A DNA stretch of 64,000 bases from Aradus depressus (lineage: Eukaryota; Arthropoda; Insecta; Hemiptera; Aradidae): positions 97,612,115 to 97,676,114 of the forward strand of contig OY759214.1 in the NCBI GenBank assembly GCA_963662175.1. The letters run 5' to 3'. Below are positions 42,681-53,095 of the stretch, one piece after another (the stretch's first letter is position 1; every line of letters starts with the position of its first letter). The notes beneath the pieces were generated by a model. That model worked only from the letters and a program-made list of their open reading frames with translations, had not been told where the DNA came from and searched no databases. Made by a program: the position numbers and the translations under genes.

Positions 42681-42886
42681 GGTTTTTTTTTTTTTTGCTT
42701 TATGCACGATGCATATTAGCCACTGTGTTATGCCAGTGTGTTATCTAGTTATTTACTACATCCATGGCCCTGGGAGGGAAAACGAAATAAAACTCACTCC
42801 CGGACGGGATTCGAACCCACAAACCGTGGTGAGACCATGCGACCAAAACCCTACGCTGTAGCCCGCACGGCCACCACGGTCCCTGA
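42681..42886 (-). mobile_element. SINE-B, inverted copy abutting the array
   Basis: The T run at about 42680-42691 is this copy's poly(A) tail. 'ggattcgaaccc' is its B box, and the head ends at 42886. It faces the tandem units, so the locus could form a large hairpin. Confidence 0.85.
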
Positions 42887-43445
42887 TTTTACCTTCAGGA
42901 CCTAGTTCTAGTCGTGGAGTACGAGTAGTAGAGGACGAGTCCCATCTTACATGGGAACACTCGGGTGGTCTGTCGACTTCATTACTCGTGATCGTGATAC
43001 TCGTTTAACACTTTGTACAATAACCACTATTCACTCGGTCATTTCTTTTGTGTATGTTCAAATTATCAAAATTCATTTTTGTCAAAACAAAACATCAATT
43101 AGATACCCCCTTATTAAGTATTCAAATCAGCTGGTCTATCATTGTCATCTGTCCAACGTGGGCATTTAATGTCTCCATTATGTTCATCTAATGAATAGCA
43201 GGAATGCAATTGCAACTGTCGTCCCGTTATAGTCCCAAAATATATGTTATGTGGTCATAAGATGATTTTCTTATACCAACTACTTTTGTACAGATCAATC
43301 TTATAGCCTTCACATCCCATCCGAAGGAAGGCGTCATCAAGTTGAGATCTGACCGACTAGATATGAGGTATTTTTCATACGAAACCCTGCAAATGTTTAA
43401 GTTGTGCGCATAACGAAATTACAAACATTTAATGATTTTTGTTGT
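42887..43445. other. no recognised feature
   Basis: There is a small SINE-A-like scrap near 43313-43340 ('catcccatccgaagg'). Confidence 0.4.
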
Positions 43446-43645
43446 TGTTTTTTTGGCCTTATGTTCGATGCATATTAGCCATGTCACTCTGTGTTATCTA
43501 ATTATTTACGACATCCATGGCCACGGGAGGGAGTTCTATCTACGAAATAAAACTCACTCCCAGACGGGATTCGAACCCGCAAACCACAGTGAGACCATGC
43601 AACGAAAGCCCTACGCTCTAGCCCGCACAGCCACCATGGCTCCCA
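43446..43645 (-). mobile_element. SINE-B full-length
   Basis: T run (tail), 'gatgcatattagccatg', 'gggattcgaacccgc' (B box) and head to 'ccatggctccc'. Confidence 0.87.
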
Positions 43646-43927
43646 ACATTTAATGTTAAGTAACTTTAGAATTAAGTGCATTTCTTGAAAATGCATTTCA
43701 CAAATTTCCAATTTGAGCACGTAAACTATAAATTACAGTAGAAATTCAATGTAGTTTGTTGTAGAATGTGCACTAAAAAAATGAATAAATGTCATAAAAA
43801 TATGAAACTGGAGCAAGTTTAGGAATGTCTGAGAGTCCTCTTTGCAAAAAATAGGGAATCTTTGAGGAGAATTTATGCTATAATTAATCCATGAAGTTTC
43901 ATTTCACTTTATATCTTATCGTATCAG

Positions 43928-44262
43928 AGGGCGCCGGTACCTCAGTGGTATGCGTGCTTGTCTTCTGAGCTCAAGATCGTGAGTTCGAAACCCGACCGAG
44001 GCCTTTAGTTTATTTCATCTGAGAATTAAAATAAACTTAAACACGCCGTCCTTCGGATGGGACGTGAAGCGATGGTCCCGAGCCTGTCAGGTACACGTTA
44101 AAGACCGCTGCTCTAGATGAAGAAAAGTTAAGGGTAGGCAAAATTTAGGACCCCAACTGTAAAGTCGGGCTCATGTCCACCAGAGTGACGAAAGAGCGCT
44201 CTGGTAGTAGGCGATATCACCTGGTAGTTAAAGGCCGGCCATGAGACATAATAACTAACTAA
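43928..44262 (+). mobile_element. SINE-A full-length, in a duplicated SINE-A/IR-2 unit
   Basis: Near-consensus head and B box ('gagttcgaaaccc'), ending in 'cataataactaactaaat'. The following 290 bp are the same as those after the SINE-A at 49318. Confidence 0.88.
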
Positions 44263-44560
44263 ATAAAAAGTTACCAATAATAAAAATATACATCCTCATT
44301 TGTTGTTAAGCGATAGAAAATACACATAATACTGAAATGTATTTTACATTTTTGGGGCACTACATCTTTACTCTTATCAGCCTTATCTTAAATTTAAGGA
44401 CATATGGCGCTTAGAAATTTGAGATGAAACATTTTTGATAAGATGCAATTGTTCGATAGGACTAATCCATTTAGCGTAAATGAAGCAAATGTGTAAACAA
44501 ATATGCTTCAAAATGACGTTTTAGAACTGTTTTCGATATGTATCTCGTTAGTTTAGTCTC
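44263..44560 (+). mobile_element. IR-2 segment following SINE-A
   Basis: 'ggggcactacatctttactc' and 'aatttaaggacatatggcg' match 49720-49790 almost base for base, ending together at 'cgatatgtatctcg'. Confidence 0.75.
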
Positions 44561-45015
44561 ATGAAAATTGCTCAAAATTTGGGGTCTAAAAATCAATAAT
44601 TTTTGATTTGAACCAAAATCGGTATTCAATAGTTTTTTGACATGGGAAACTAAATTATTTTTCATGAAAAAAATTAACGTTCCCGACCTTGTGTCTCTTA
44701 GAAAAAAAATGTTTTTTTTCTTATTTTTTAATCATTTCACTGCTCAAATCAACGCAAAAATATTTTTTCTGAAATCTGGGTGAAAAACACAAAAATTACA
44801 TCGAGAAGTACTCATTCAGTAAAACACATACCGAGAAAAAAATAACGAAAAATGGCCAAAATTCAATTTTCATAATCTAGTTGCGACCAAATCAAGGCCC
44901 ATTGGAAACTTATCCCTTCTGCCGATTCCGCTGAAAATTTCCAAGAGTTATTTTTAACAAGATTAGGAAAAAACAAATCCGGATAACTGAAGCACCGGAT
45001 AATCAGAGTTTACTG
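44561..45015. other. AT-rich; ends in a pogo-like terminus
   Basis: At 44979-45015 the text 'ggataatcagagtttactg' is the inverted form of a pogo-type end (CAGTAAACTCTGATTATCC). I could not find its partner end. Confidence 0.45.
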
Positions 45016-45584
45016 TAGTTAAGGAAAAATGTTTAGGTTACGTTAATATTACTATATTATGCTTGATATAATAATTAACATATCTAGTCTATAATATGTT
45101 AGCTGAGACATCAGAGAACAACAAGAGGGAAGAATGTCCTATCTAGTTAAACACCCGCATAGTCTGCTGTTTGTTTGTGTTAGTGTTTACCATCATCGCC
45201 CACCGAACAAAGGCAAAGTGTAGAACTGTTGTGTTGCATTTCATTGCTGCAACTCAACATTCAGTTACATCCAGTCACTTGAAGAACTTGTGCATTCGTA
45301 GATAACACTGTTCGAAAAGGGTAAATTTTCTCATTTGATAACACGTTTTCTGAAGGACCTTCATATGGGAAATTCAAATCTGAAATCATAAATTCGCTAT
45401 CAGGCACATTTTTTTATTTATACGAGAATATTTGTCTAATTTAACTCAAGTTTTTAAGTCTGGGATAAAGATAACAACAGTTGGCATAAATGAATTTTGT
45501 CTTTCATTTGTTTTCATATTCAAGAGTTGACATCCCGTTGCAAATAGATATATGTTAGTTAATAAGCCAGTTATTGTTAAACTA
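45016..45584. other. no recognised feature
   Basis: AT-rich DNA without recognisable features. Confidence 0.35.
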
Positions 45585-46209
45585 CAGTGTAAACTCTATA
45601 TAGCGACACTTAAGGGACTGCGCATTTTATGGCGTTATTGAGAGTTGTCGTTAAATGAAGAGAAGAAAAATCAATACATATTACATTACATTTAATAGTA
45701 TTTTACTATTATAATATGTGTTTACTAATAAAGTATAAAATTTACAAACAACAAACATTAATATTGATACAAATAACAACTTATTGCGTATAGTCTGTTA
45801 TCTTCGTCTGACGTTTTTTGCTGCTCCAGTATTTTTTTCTTATATATTTTGTGATACTGTGAGATCAACTTGCCGTGCAAGGTAATCACAACAGACAAAA
45901 GACCGAATTTCTTGGAATCTTCGGTACGTATGATGCCGACAGTCGAGGTAAATAAGTAGCTAGACAATAAAGCAACAAAAGAACAAACAAAAGAACGCAA
46001 TCAGCTGCAGTTGTTATTAATTTCGGCAACTTAAAAGTGCTGTTTATTGCTTAGCAATGACGTATTGTTGTCGTTATTTAGAGTGGGTGTGATGCTACAT
46101 AGAGTGTATCATTGTACGGGCAACAAGGTCAACCAACCAGGTTCAAGTAATTTTGCTGTTTTAGGGAGTTTGTCGTTAAATCGAGTGGCGTTAAATGGAG
46201 TTTACACTG
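45585..46209. mobile_element. pogo-like element, TA target duplication
   Basis: Ends CAGTGTAAACTCTATATAGC (left) and inverted 'ggcgttaaatggagtttaca' then CTG (right). TA is at 45583-45584 and 46210-46211. At 625 bp it has no recognisable transposase (frames of 80 codons at most). It is non-autonomous. Confidence 0.85.
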
Positions 46210-46293
46210 TATTTAAAATTGAATTTTATAGCGTGTTAAACTAGCAAATGTAGATGGTAGAGACCTTCCATATCATGTGAGTAAATATACATA

Positions 46294-46296
46294 CTA

Positions 46297-46347
<51 letters not shown>
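46294..46347. repeat. (TA)n microsatellite
   Basis: About 26 TA units, partly with a T shift at the ends. Confidence 0.95.
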
Positions 46348-46351
<4 letters not shown>

Positions 46352-46385
46352 GTTTTAACTACAGTATATTATTCTGACAGCTGTA

Positions 46386-46389
<4 letters not shown>

Positions 46390-46449
<60 letters not shown>

Positions 46450-46639
46450 GCTTTATGTACGGTGCGTATTAGCCATGTCAATGTGTTATATATAATTATT
46501 TAAGACATCCATGGCCCCGGGAGGGAGTTCTATCTACGAAATAAAACTCACTCCCGGACGGGATTCGAACCCGCAAACCATGGTGAGACCATGCGACCAA
46601 AGCCCTACGCTCTAGCCCGCACGGCCACCATGGCCCAGT
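46390..46639 (-). mobile_element. SINE-B full-length, long poly(A), 10-bp target duplication
   Basis: A run of about 59 T (46390-46448) is the poly(A) tail. The body and tRNA-like head follow to 'ccatggccca'. The duplication GCTGTAGTAT is at 46380-46389 and 46640-46649. The long tail and intact duplication indicate a young copy. Confidence 0.93.
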
Positions 46640-46649
46640 GCTGTAGTAT

Positions 46650-47019
46650 ATAAAATATCTAAAACTTTCTATATTTCTCTTTTACTGAAATCTCTTCAAC
46701 CATAAACGTAAACTAGAAGTCAGATTCTAACATAGAGAGAGAGTGAAATCTTAAGTTTAACCTGCCATTTTTGTTAGATGAAGTGAGTAATGTTTGTATA
46801 CATTATGTATTGAAACTGCCCAATTCAACTCATAGCAGTAATTTCAAATGTTTATGTATCTCTTCTAGAAAATGCCTAATTGCAGATCCTGCAAAAATAC
46901 TCCTGACAACTACATAATGAATGAATCGAACGAAATCAAATGAAGTAAAGATGTGTATTTTTCTTTTTTTTTTATAGCATCATCGTAGAAACGCATAAAA
47001 ATTCGCTTTATTTTTAAAC
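46650..47019. other. no recognised feature
   Basis: AT-rich DNA after the SINE-B copy, without recognisable features. Confidence 0.35.
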
Positions 47020-47300
47020 TGAGAGTTGTCGATAAATCACCAGCAAAAATTAATCAACGACCTTTTCGCTCTCCCTCAGAAACTAATTCGGACTTTGGAA
47101 TCATCGCTAAATTTTGTGTTGATATATTATATCAACACAAAATTTAGAAATAGAATATTATTCTCTATGGTCTTTCTAGGGTTCTGTCATGGTGACGCAT
47201 GCCCGGGCTTTAACTACGAAATCCAGACTACTATCAGAGCGCTTTTTCTCTACACTGATGGACATGTCCTACATTTTGCCTACTCAGGTTTTCTTTAACC
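47020..47300 (-). mobile_element. IR-1 fragment, then SINE-A 3' fragment
   Basis: IR-1 right-half phrases are at 47025-47150, including a local inverted repeat of 'aaattttgtgttgata'. SINE-A (minus) is visible at 47195-47285 ('gcatgcccgggctttaac'). Confidence 0.65.
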
Positions 47301-47710
47301 GTATCGTCTTTAACGAGTATTATACGGATATTATGACAGCCGCCTCATTTAGTAATTTATTTTCTAAAGTATATAGTAATCGCGAAAATTCGAGTTCGAG
47401 GTTTCAACGTAGCTTCAAAGTCAAAAATTATTATTATATTACTCTATTTTGAAATAAATTGTATTGGTGGGTAAGAGAAACTGTTAAATAAACACAAAAA
47501 AATATTATAAAAAAAGAATGTGGTACTTTGTCGCGTAGAGTACTTTCCTAGTTCCCTCTAACGGATATAACATTTTTTTTTTTGATTCAGTGTTTCAAGA
47601 AAAAACATTTACAGGACTAGGATGTTTTTCGTTCCGATATTCTAGGGTCAACGATCCGGGAACTAAAAAAAAATAGATACAAACGTTAGATGTTACCGTC
47701 ACTATTTAAA
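47301..47710. other. mostly unrecognised
   Basis: 'agtaatcgcgaaaattcgag' near 47382 recalls a start motif of IR-2-like repeats (compare 37476). Otherwise nothing is recognised. Confidence 0.35.
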
Positions 47711-48290
47711 AAAAAAAAATTGTCGACGAATCAAGTAAGTTTTCACTCTTCCGGGTTTTGAATTTAAATATAAAATTTCATGTTGATATGATGGTCGATT
47801 CGGCTGATACTGCTAGGTATTATCCTTATGAAGTTTAAATATCGTGTTTATTATACATTCATTACTTTGGCATCTTTTGGAATTTTTTTGCGATTATTTT
47901 GATTATAATCAATAGTTGACTTACATCGAGGTTTCTGAATCCTCATACTATATTGTGTGCCGATACATTCATTTCATCTGCAGTTATTAGGGTTTTAGAG
48001 TAGAGCCCCTGTCATCCCTGCTGCTCTTCTGCCGATTATGCTGAAAATTAATAATTATCAGCCTTATAGGGTTTTGAATTCACGTATGAAATTTTGTGGA
48101 GATTCATACATTACAACATCAGTTATCAGAGTTTTTGAGTCAAGCAAAACCCAATATGGTGTTCTTTTTAGAGGTTTCTGAACACTTATATAAAATTTCG
48201 TGCTGTGATGAAAATGACACACTGACAGACAGACAGAAATTTGGTTTTCATTATTCGAATCATGATGTCGGAAATCATGAAAATTCCAGT
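47711..48290 (-). mobile_element. IR-1 copy
   Basis: Minus-orientation monomers ('cctcatactatattgtg', 'gatacattcatttc', 'agggttttgaattcacg'), followed by 'cactgacagacagacag'. Confidence 0.75.
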
Positions 48291-48317
48291 GAAAAATGAA
48301 CTTCCCATTTCTGACTG

Positions 48318-48573
48318 TATGCTTACTGATCTCAAGATCGAAGGTTCGAAAGCCCTTAGGTTTTTTTTATCTGGGAAGTGAAAATATCTTGAGCACGCTG
48401 TCCTGTACGATGTCAGGGACTATTGGACCCCTATCTTAGGTAATTAAACCTAAGTAGGAGTAATTTTAAGACTCCTACAGAAGAGTGGGGCTCATGTCCG
48501 CCCGAAAGAGCGCTCTGATAGTGGACGATATGACCTAGTAGTTGAGCCCGGGCATAAATCATAATAAATAATT
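48318..48573 (+). mobile_element. SINE-A, 5'-truncated
   Basis: Partial head ('gatctcaagatcgaaggttcg'), 'cctgtacgatgtcaggg', 'gaaagagcgctctgatag', tail 'cataataaataattgg'. Confidence 0.78.
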
Positions 48574-49317
48574 GGATAGAAAATTGGAACTATTCTTACT
48601 GTATTGATTTTTTGAAGTGAAAACTTCTTTAGCACCGTTGTGATTTGAAACTCGATGAAAGGAGCACACATGTTTTTTTGTTTTTTTACAGCTCCATTTC
48701 CATCGTGCCTCTGGTTGGAGGAAGACGAGGAAGAGAAAATAGCATTGAATGCTTAGGTCCCGCGGTGTACATACAAACCCATCAATCTATAGTGATGTAT
48801 TCAGAGGTAGTGGGAACACAAAAGGCGTAAAAAGCGTCATAGGCGCTGCGGATCATTGCCTAAGTTCATGAAGCCCCCCCGTAATTGTCTGGGAAAGTCG
48901 GAGGGATCACGTAGAAGAAAGTCTGTTTTCACACGAAGTCCGCCTTACCCGATAATCTGATTTGTTCCCTTCAACCGCAACCACGACACATTTTTCACTG
49001 ATAAGCTCCAATGGGTGACGTTTTTTTCAGTTGTGTGTCGTATCACCTGCAGGAAACATGGTTCTACAGGTCAGCCACTTCCTGGTTCACCCTCCCGCCT
49101 AAAACCGACATATATCAGTTCTGATGTATTGGACCAATTTCACTCGAACAAAAAACAAAAACAAATAATACTTCGGGGAGAATAAGATACGCCTTATTGG
49201 CAATCATGAAAAGAATAATAAATTAAGTAATACTGAGAGTGACTTTCTTACACAGAGAGATTTGTAGAGAGAGATCTGTAAAAGCATGGTTCGTATAAGA
49301 ATACTGTTATGACCACA
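48574..49317. other. no recognised gene
   Basis: Includes a 61-codon frame (48645-48830) and a moderately GC-rich segment. No motif is recognised. Confidence 0.35.
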
Positions 49318-49640
49318 TAACGCGTGCTTGCCTTCTGAGCTCAAGATCGTGGGTTCGAATCCCGGCCGAGGCCCTTAGTTTATTTTATCTGGGAGGTAAA
49401 ATAAATTTAAGCACGCCGCCCTTCGGATAAGGCGTTAAGCGATAGTCTCGAGCCTGTACGATGTCAGGTACTCGTTAAAGACCCCTGCCCTATGAGAATA
49501 AAAATTTAGAATAGGTAAAATGTAGTATTCTCATAGTAGAGTCGGGCTCATGTCCAGCAGAGTGACGAAAGAGCGCTTTGGTAATAGGCGATATGACCTC
49601 GTAGTTAAAGCCCGGTCATAAGACATAAAAACTAACTAAA
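49318..49640 (+). mobile_element. SINE-A, head slightly truncated, in a duplicated SINE-A/IR-2 unit
   Basis: It starts inside the A-box region ('aacgcgtgcttgccttctg'), has B box 'gggttcgaatccc' and tail 'cataaaaactaactaaatg'. Confidence 0.87.
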
Positions 49641-50330
49641 TGAAAAGTTACCATTAATAAAAATATACATCCTCATTCGTTGTTAAGCGATGGAAAATAC
49701 ACATAACTACGGAAATGTATTTTACATTTTTGGGGCACTACATCTTTACTCTTATCAGCCTTATCTCAAATTTAAGGACATATGGCGATTGGAAATTTGA
49801 TATGAAACATTTTTGATAAGATGCAATTGTTCAATAGGACTAATCCATTTCGCGTAAATGAAGCAAATGTGTAAAAAATAGGCTTCAAAATGACGTTTTA
49901 GAACTGTTTTCGATATGTATCTCGCAAACGATGCAATTTTTTAAAACAAGTATTGCATATAAAATGTGCATTTTAGTTTTCTCTACAACGTTCATTTGAA
50001 AATAATTTTTATTGGTTGACAAATGTAAGCAGTATCATGTAAAGTGTACTTAGATCCTGAAGTAAAGTGGTCATTTTCGTCCGATTTCATCCGGCCAAAA
50101 ACTAATCAGATCTAAATTAGTACATGTTTTTTCAATCCAAATTTAATGTCTTCACAACAATGGTTTCTGCGTCAAAGCGCTAACAAAGTTCCAATGTCAT
50201 GTACACACGCAGACAGACATCATCGCGAAAATGGTCAATGTATTCAGGGGACCCTGAAACGTGAAAATCTGTTAAAAACTTGATATCGGATTTTAGGAGA
50301 GTAATGATTTTTATTTTTCCAATCTCAATG
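49641..50330 (+). mobile_element. IR-2, longest copy
   Basis: Continuous IR-2. Its first 280 bp match 44263-44560. Its later part ('cgtccgatttcatccggcc', 'gcgctaacaaagttcc') matches the two halves around SINE-B at 27500-27995. It is non-coding. Confidence 0.7.
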
Positions 50331-50416
50331 AATTCGAACAGTGAACTGCAGTTGGAGAAAATTTATGCTTCAGACAATTCAGCCAAAGAGAAGAGGCAAA
50401 AACTGTTAAAACTTCA

Positions 50417-50687
50417 CAGGTTGTCAAATAAAATGTAGTATGACCTCTCACAGATTTTTATTAAAAGTAGCTAGCCGAATTTTTTTTTAACTTTTTACAA
50501 TTTAATATATTTATTTTTGTTGCCTTTATATTATATTAAGGATGGTTTCTTTTGTAGACTGCCTGATGATTAGGGAAACCTCGAAAGCCGGCTAGCAACT
50601 TCTAATAAAAATTTGTGAGAGGTCATACTACATTTTATTTGACAACCTGTGAAATAATCACTTCTCACTACATCAGCCATCTTCATA
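50417..50687 (+). mobile_element. FBH-2 foldback element, compact, 7-11 bp target duplication
   Basis: Left arm (about 50415-50477) and right arm (about 50588-50651) are inverted copies. A one-sided tail follows ('aaataatcacttctcac' to 'catcttcat'). TTAAAACTTCA occurs at 50406-50416 and 50688-50698. Part of that may be the element's own end, so the true duplication is 7-11 bp. Only the right arm keeps a full ribozyme. Confidence 0.85.
50560..50597 (+). ncRNA. hammerhead ribozyme (FBH-2)
   Basis: TGC, CTGATGA, then helix II AGG-GAAA-CCT with a mismatched closing pair, GAAA, helix III palindrome AGCCGGCT, A17, GCA. Helix II is weaker than in the 22.3-kb copy. Confidence 0.68.
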
Positions 50688-50945
50688 TTAAAACTTCAGT
50701 TTTGAGACGAAATTTCATATTAATTTCCATTCAAATGGTATAGGGGGCTCAACTCAAAAAAAACTTAAACTGCCAATATAATGAATGTATCGGCAAAAAA
50801 TTTAGTATGAGGATTCAGAAGCCGCTATGTAAGGTAAATAACGAGTTTTAACTCAAACAGCAGTTTTGACGGGAGAGCGAAAACATAGTTGGTTAATTCG
50901 TACTGGGGAAGTAAATTGCGGGTGATTCACCAAGGAATTTTTTTC

Positions 50946-51334
50946 TAGATTGTCAATAAGGTCATTTTTTTCCCGGACAACGACCAAGCAGCCTTTTCAA
51001 AAACATTTCTCAGCTGAGCTTTACTGTCCATTTTTTTTCCTTCTCGCCAAAAGAACCTAATCCGTCCTTTTCTGGACATTTAAGTCCAGCTTGAAGTTTC
51101 CTGATCCTGTCCTTTACAATTTACATTTCCCAACAAGAAAGATTAGTTCACTTTAAAAAAAAATTTGTTATTTCCCTTTATTACTTTTTTTTTTATACCC
51201 TGTAGTATAAGGAAGTATTGTAATCGTGGCAAAATCCAAAATGGAGTTTTCAACGGAATTTCACGTTTCAAAGTTCAGCTCAAAAAATATTTGTAAGCAA
51301 TGTACTTGAAGTTTGAAATAAAGAGTTTTTTTTT
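50946..51334. other. no recognised feature; IR-2-like start
   Basis: Near 51200-51260, 'accctgtagtataaggaag' and 'ttgtaatcgtggcaaaatcc' mark a short IR-2/IR-1-like end. Confidence 0.4.
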
Positions 51335-51520
51335 TTTTTTTTTCCTTATATTTTATGCATATTAGCCATGTCACTGTGTTATCTAATTATTTACGACATC
51401 CATGGCCCCGGGAGGGAGTTCTATCTATGAAATAAAACTCACTGCTGAGGGCCTCGACTGAGTTTCGAATCCGCGATCATAGTTCAGTCACGCTACCGCT
51501 GAGCTATCGGCTCCCTCAGA
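51335..51520 (-). mobile_element. chimeric SINE: SINE-A head on SINE-B body and tail
   Basis: On the minus strand the head (51447-51519) is SINE-A type ('gagggagccgatagctcag', B box 'ggattcgaaactc'). At about 51443 it switches to the SINE-B body ('cagtgagttttatttcat'), continues to the SINE-B 3' end and finishes in a poly(A) tail (T run 51330-51345). Both parts are collinear and in one orientation. Confidence 0.8.
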
Positions 51521-51950
51521 AAAAGGCATAACACATTTATTTTAAACTTAAAACCGGAAGGTTTAAAAATGTATATATATATATATATGTCTAAAAAAAA
51601 ATGTCTAAAAAAAAAGGTCAGGGTAACTGAAAGGCCGTAGAAATCCAACTGGAAATCCAAAATCCTTCACCATATGCCAGTTACCATATGTTCTCCAGAA
51701 ACACTACACCGTACCGAATGTGGCACTTGCAGGTTACGGTACTGGAACCTTGCCTGGTATCTATAGAGTTCTGTAAGTAGATATAATCGCAGGGGTACAT
51801 GAATTAGAATTAATCAATTTATTCAATCTGATTTTACTTCACCAGGTCTATGAAGTCTTGCGGAAGTTATTTAATTGGTCAGAAATTCGATGTTGATTTT
51901 TTAACGGAATTTCATGTTTTCCGAACCCCAAAGAATGTCCTGTCTAAAAA
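51521..51950 (+). mobile_element. mostly unrecognised; IR-1 left end at the right side
   Basis: 51839-51950 is an IR-1 left end ('cttgcggaagttatttaat', 'acggaatttcatgttttcc'). A short TA microsatellite is at 51572-51588. The rest is not recognised. Confidence 0.5.
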
Positions 51951-52230
51951 TAAAGAAAACGTATGTTTTTTAAAAAATATTGTCTATTTCACAGATAATA
52001 TATAATGTGGGAGTACTTTCGGTATTGCTACCATCTTCAGCCACGACTTAACAAATACTAAATTGAAGTTCAACTAGGTAGTTTTGATGACTGACACACC
52101 CCTAGAGATGCGCGACTCATGACTACACCTACCGGAAGCCTTTAGTACCACGGATTCCATCAAAAACTTTATTTTTATCAAGTGTTTCACAATATCTCTG
52201 CAAAACTGTTAGATATCACTATGTCCTGTC
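51951..52230 (-). mobile_element. FBH-3 derivative, rearranged
   Basis: It retains one hammerhead arm (52007-52060) and the FBH-3 tail ('tttcacaatatctctgcaa' at 52187-52206). The second arm is missing and another inverted repeat begins between them. Confidence 0.6.
52007..52044 (-). ncRNA. hammerhead ribozyme (FBH-3 derivative)
   Basis: Minus strand: GTGG, CTGAAGA, extra T, helix II GGTA-GCAA-TACC, GAAA, helix III palindrome AGTACT, C17, CCAC. Helix I GTGG/CCAC is four full pairs, better than in the 27-kb copy. Confidence 0.75.
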
Positions 52231-52605
52231 TATCTGTTTGTGTGATTGGTACGGAAACCATCTTCCACCATGTATATCGCCAAGTCCCAGCCCCAGAACC
52301 TGTTGGTGAAAAAACATGTGGATTTATCTCGGGTCCTTAACCATTCAAGACCTTAAGGCTTTGCCAAAATGGTACTACGGGAGGTGGATGTTTTCCAAGT
52401 GGCACAGCCAACTGAGGTTGGATTCGTAGTGGCGGTGGTTGCTGGGGCCACCATTGAACGCCAGTTCTGGCTGGATGCAATGTTGGAACTAGTGCGAAAT
52501 AGTAGGTTTCCCGCGCCTTTCCTTTTTGATGGGATCCGTGGTGCTAAAGGCTTCCGGTAGGTGTAGCCATGAGTCGCACATCTCTAGGGGTGTGTCAGTC
52601 GTCAA
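52083..52605. repeat. inverted repeat, arms about 80 bp around 355 bp
   Basis: The left arm 52083-52166 ('gactgacacacccctagag', 'taccggaagcctttag') pairs with 52522-52605 ('ctaaaggcttccggta', 'ctctaggggtgtgtcagtc') at roughly 90% identity. The space between holds the FBH-3 tail and a GC-richer block with a 63-codon frame (52369-52560). No ribozyme core lies in these arms. Confidence 0.8.
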
Positions 52606-53095
52606 ATGCGCTGTCTGTGTATATATGATATGATAACTATTAATAGATTGAATATATCGACACAAAATTTTATAAGTAGCTAACTTAGAAACTCCATTAG
52701 GACGTTCTATAAATTTTCAACAAAATCGGCCGAAAGGAAGACGGCTTTAGGAGAGGGGGCTTAGCTCAAAAAAATAATAACTGTCTATTATTGACCAATC
52801 TCTATCTCTTTTACCTTCGGCAATTTCCCTTCATATCTGTTGATGTCTTCCCTAATGGGTCCGAAATCGATATAAAATTGATTGTCGATACGTCATTACA
52901 TGAGCAATTATTATGGTTTCAATACGGTTGACAGTTGATGGGAGTCGTTTATAGGGGGTTTTGGCTTCACAGACACACAGACAGACAATTTTTTTTTTGA
53001 GTCAGAGGGTCGTAAAACATGGATAAAGACAACATCGAATTTCTCCCTGACTACAAAATTTCTTTTATACATCGTATAGTTGGGGATGTAAATAA
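52606..53095. mobile_element. IR-1 pieces in both orientations
   Basis: A plus part (52640-52780) is followed by a minus part (52800-53090) ending at 'catcgtatagttggggatg'. Confidence 0.7.

Larger units (their letters stand above)
50340..50945 (+). mobile_element. IR-1 copy interrupted by FBH-2
   Basis: IR-1 ('cagccaaagagaagagg') is broken by FBH-2 and resumes after it ('gacgaaatttcatatt'). It runs to the right end 'gggtgattcacc'. Confidence 0.78.

Noticed and set aside
43928..44010. tRNA gene (clear A and B boxes)
   Set aside because: The tRNA-like head continues without a break into the SINE-A body and recurs in many copies. The anticodon arm is not well formed. The same applies to SINE-B heads.
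46277..46495. 72-codon frame with Ile/Tyr repeats and a Phe run
   Set aside because: It comes from the (TA)n microsatellite and the SINE-B poly(A) tail.
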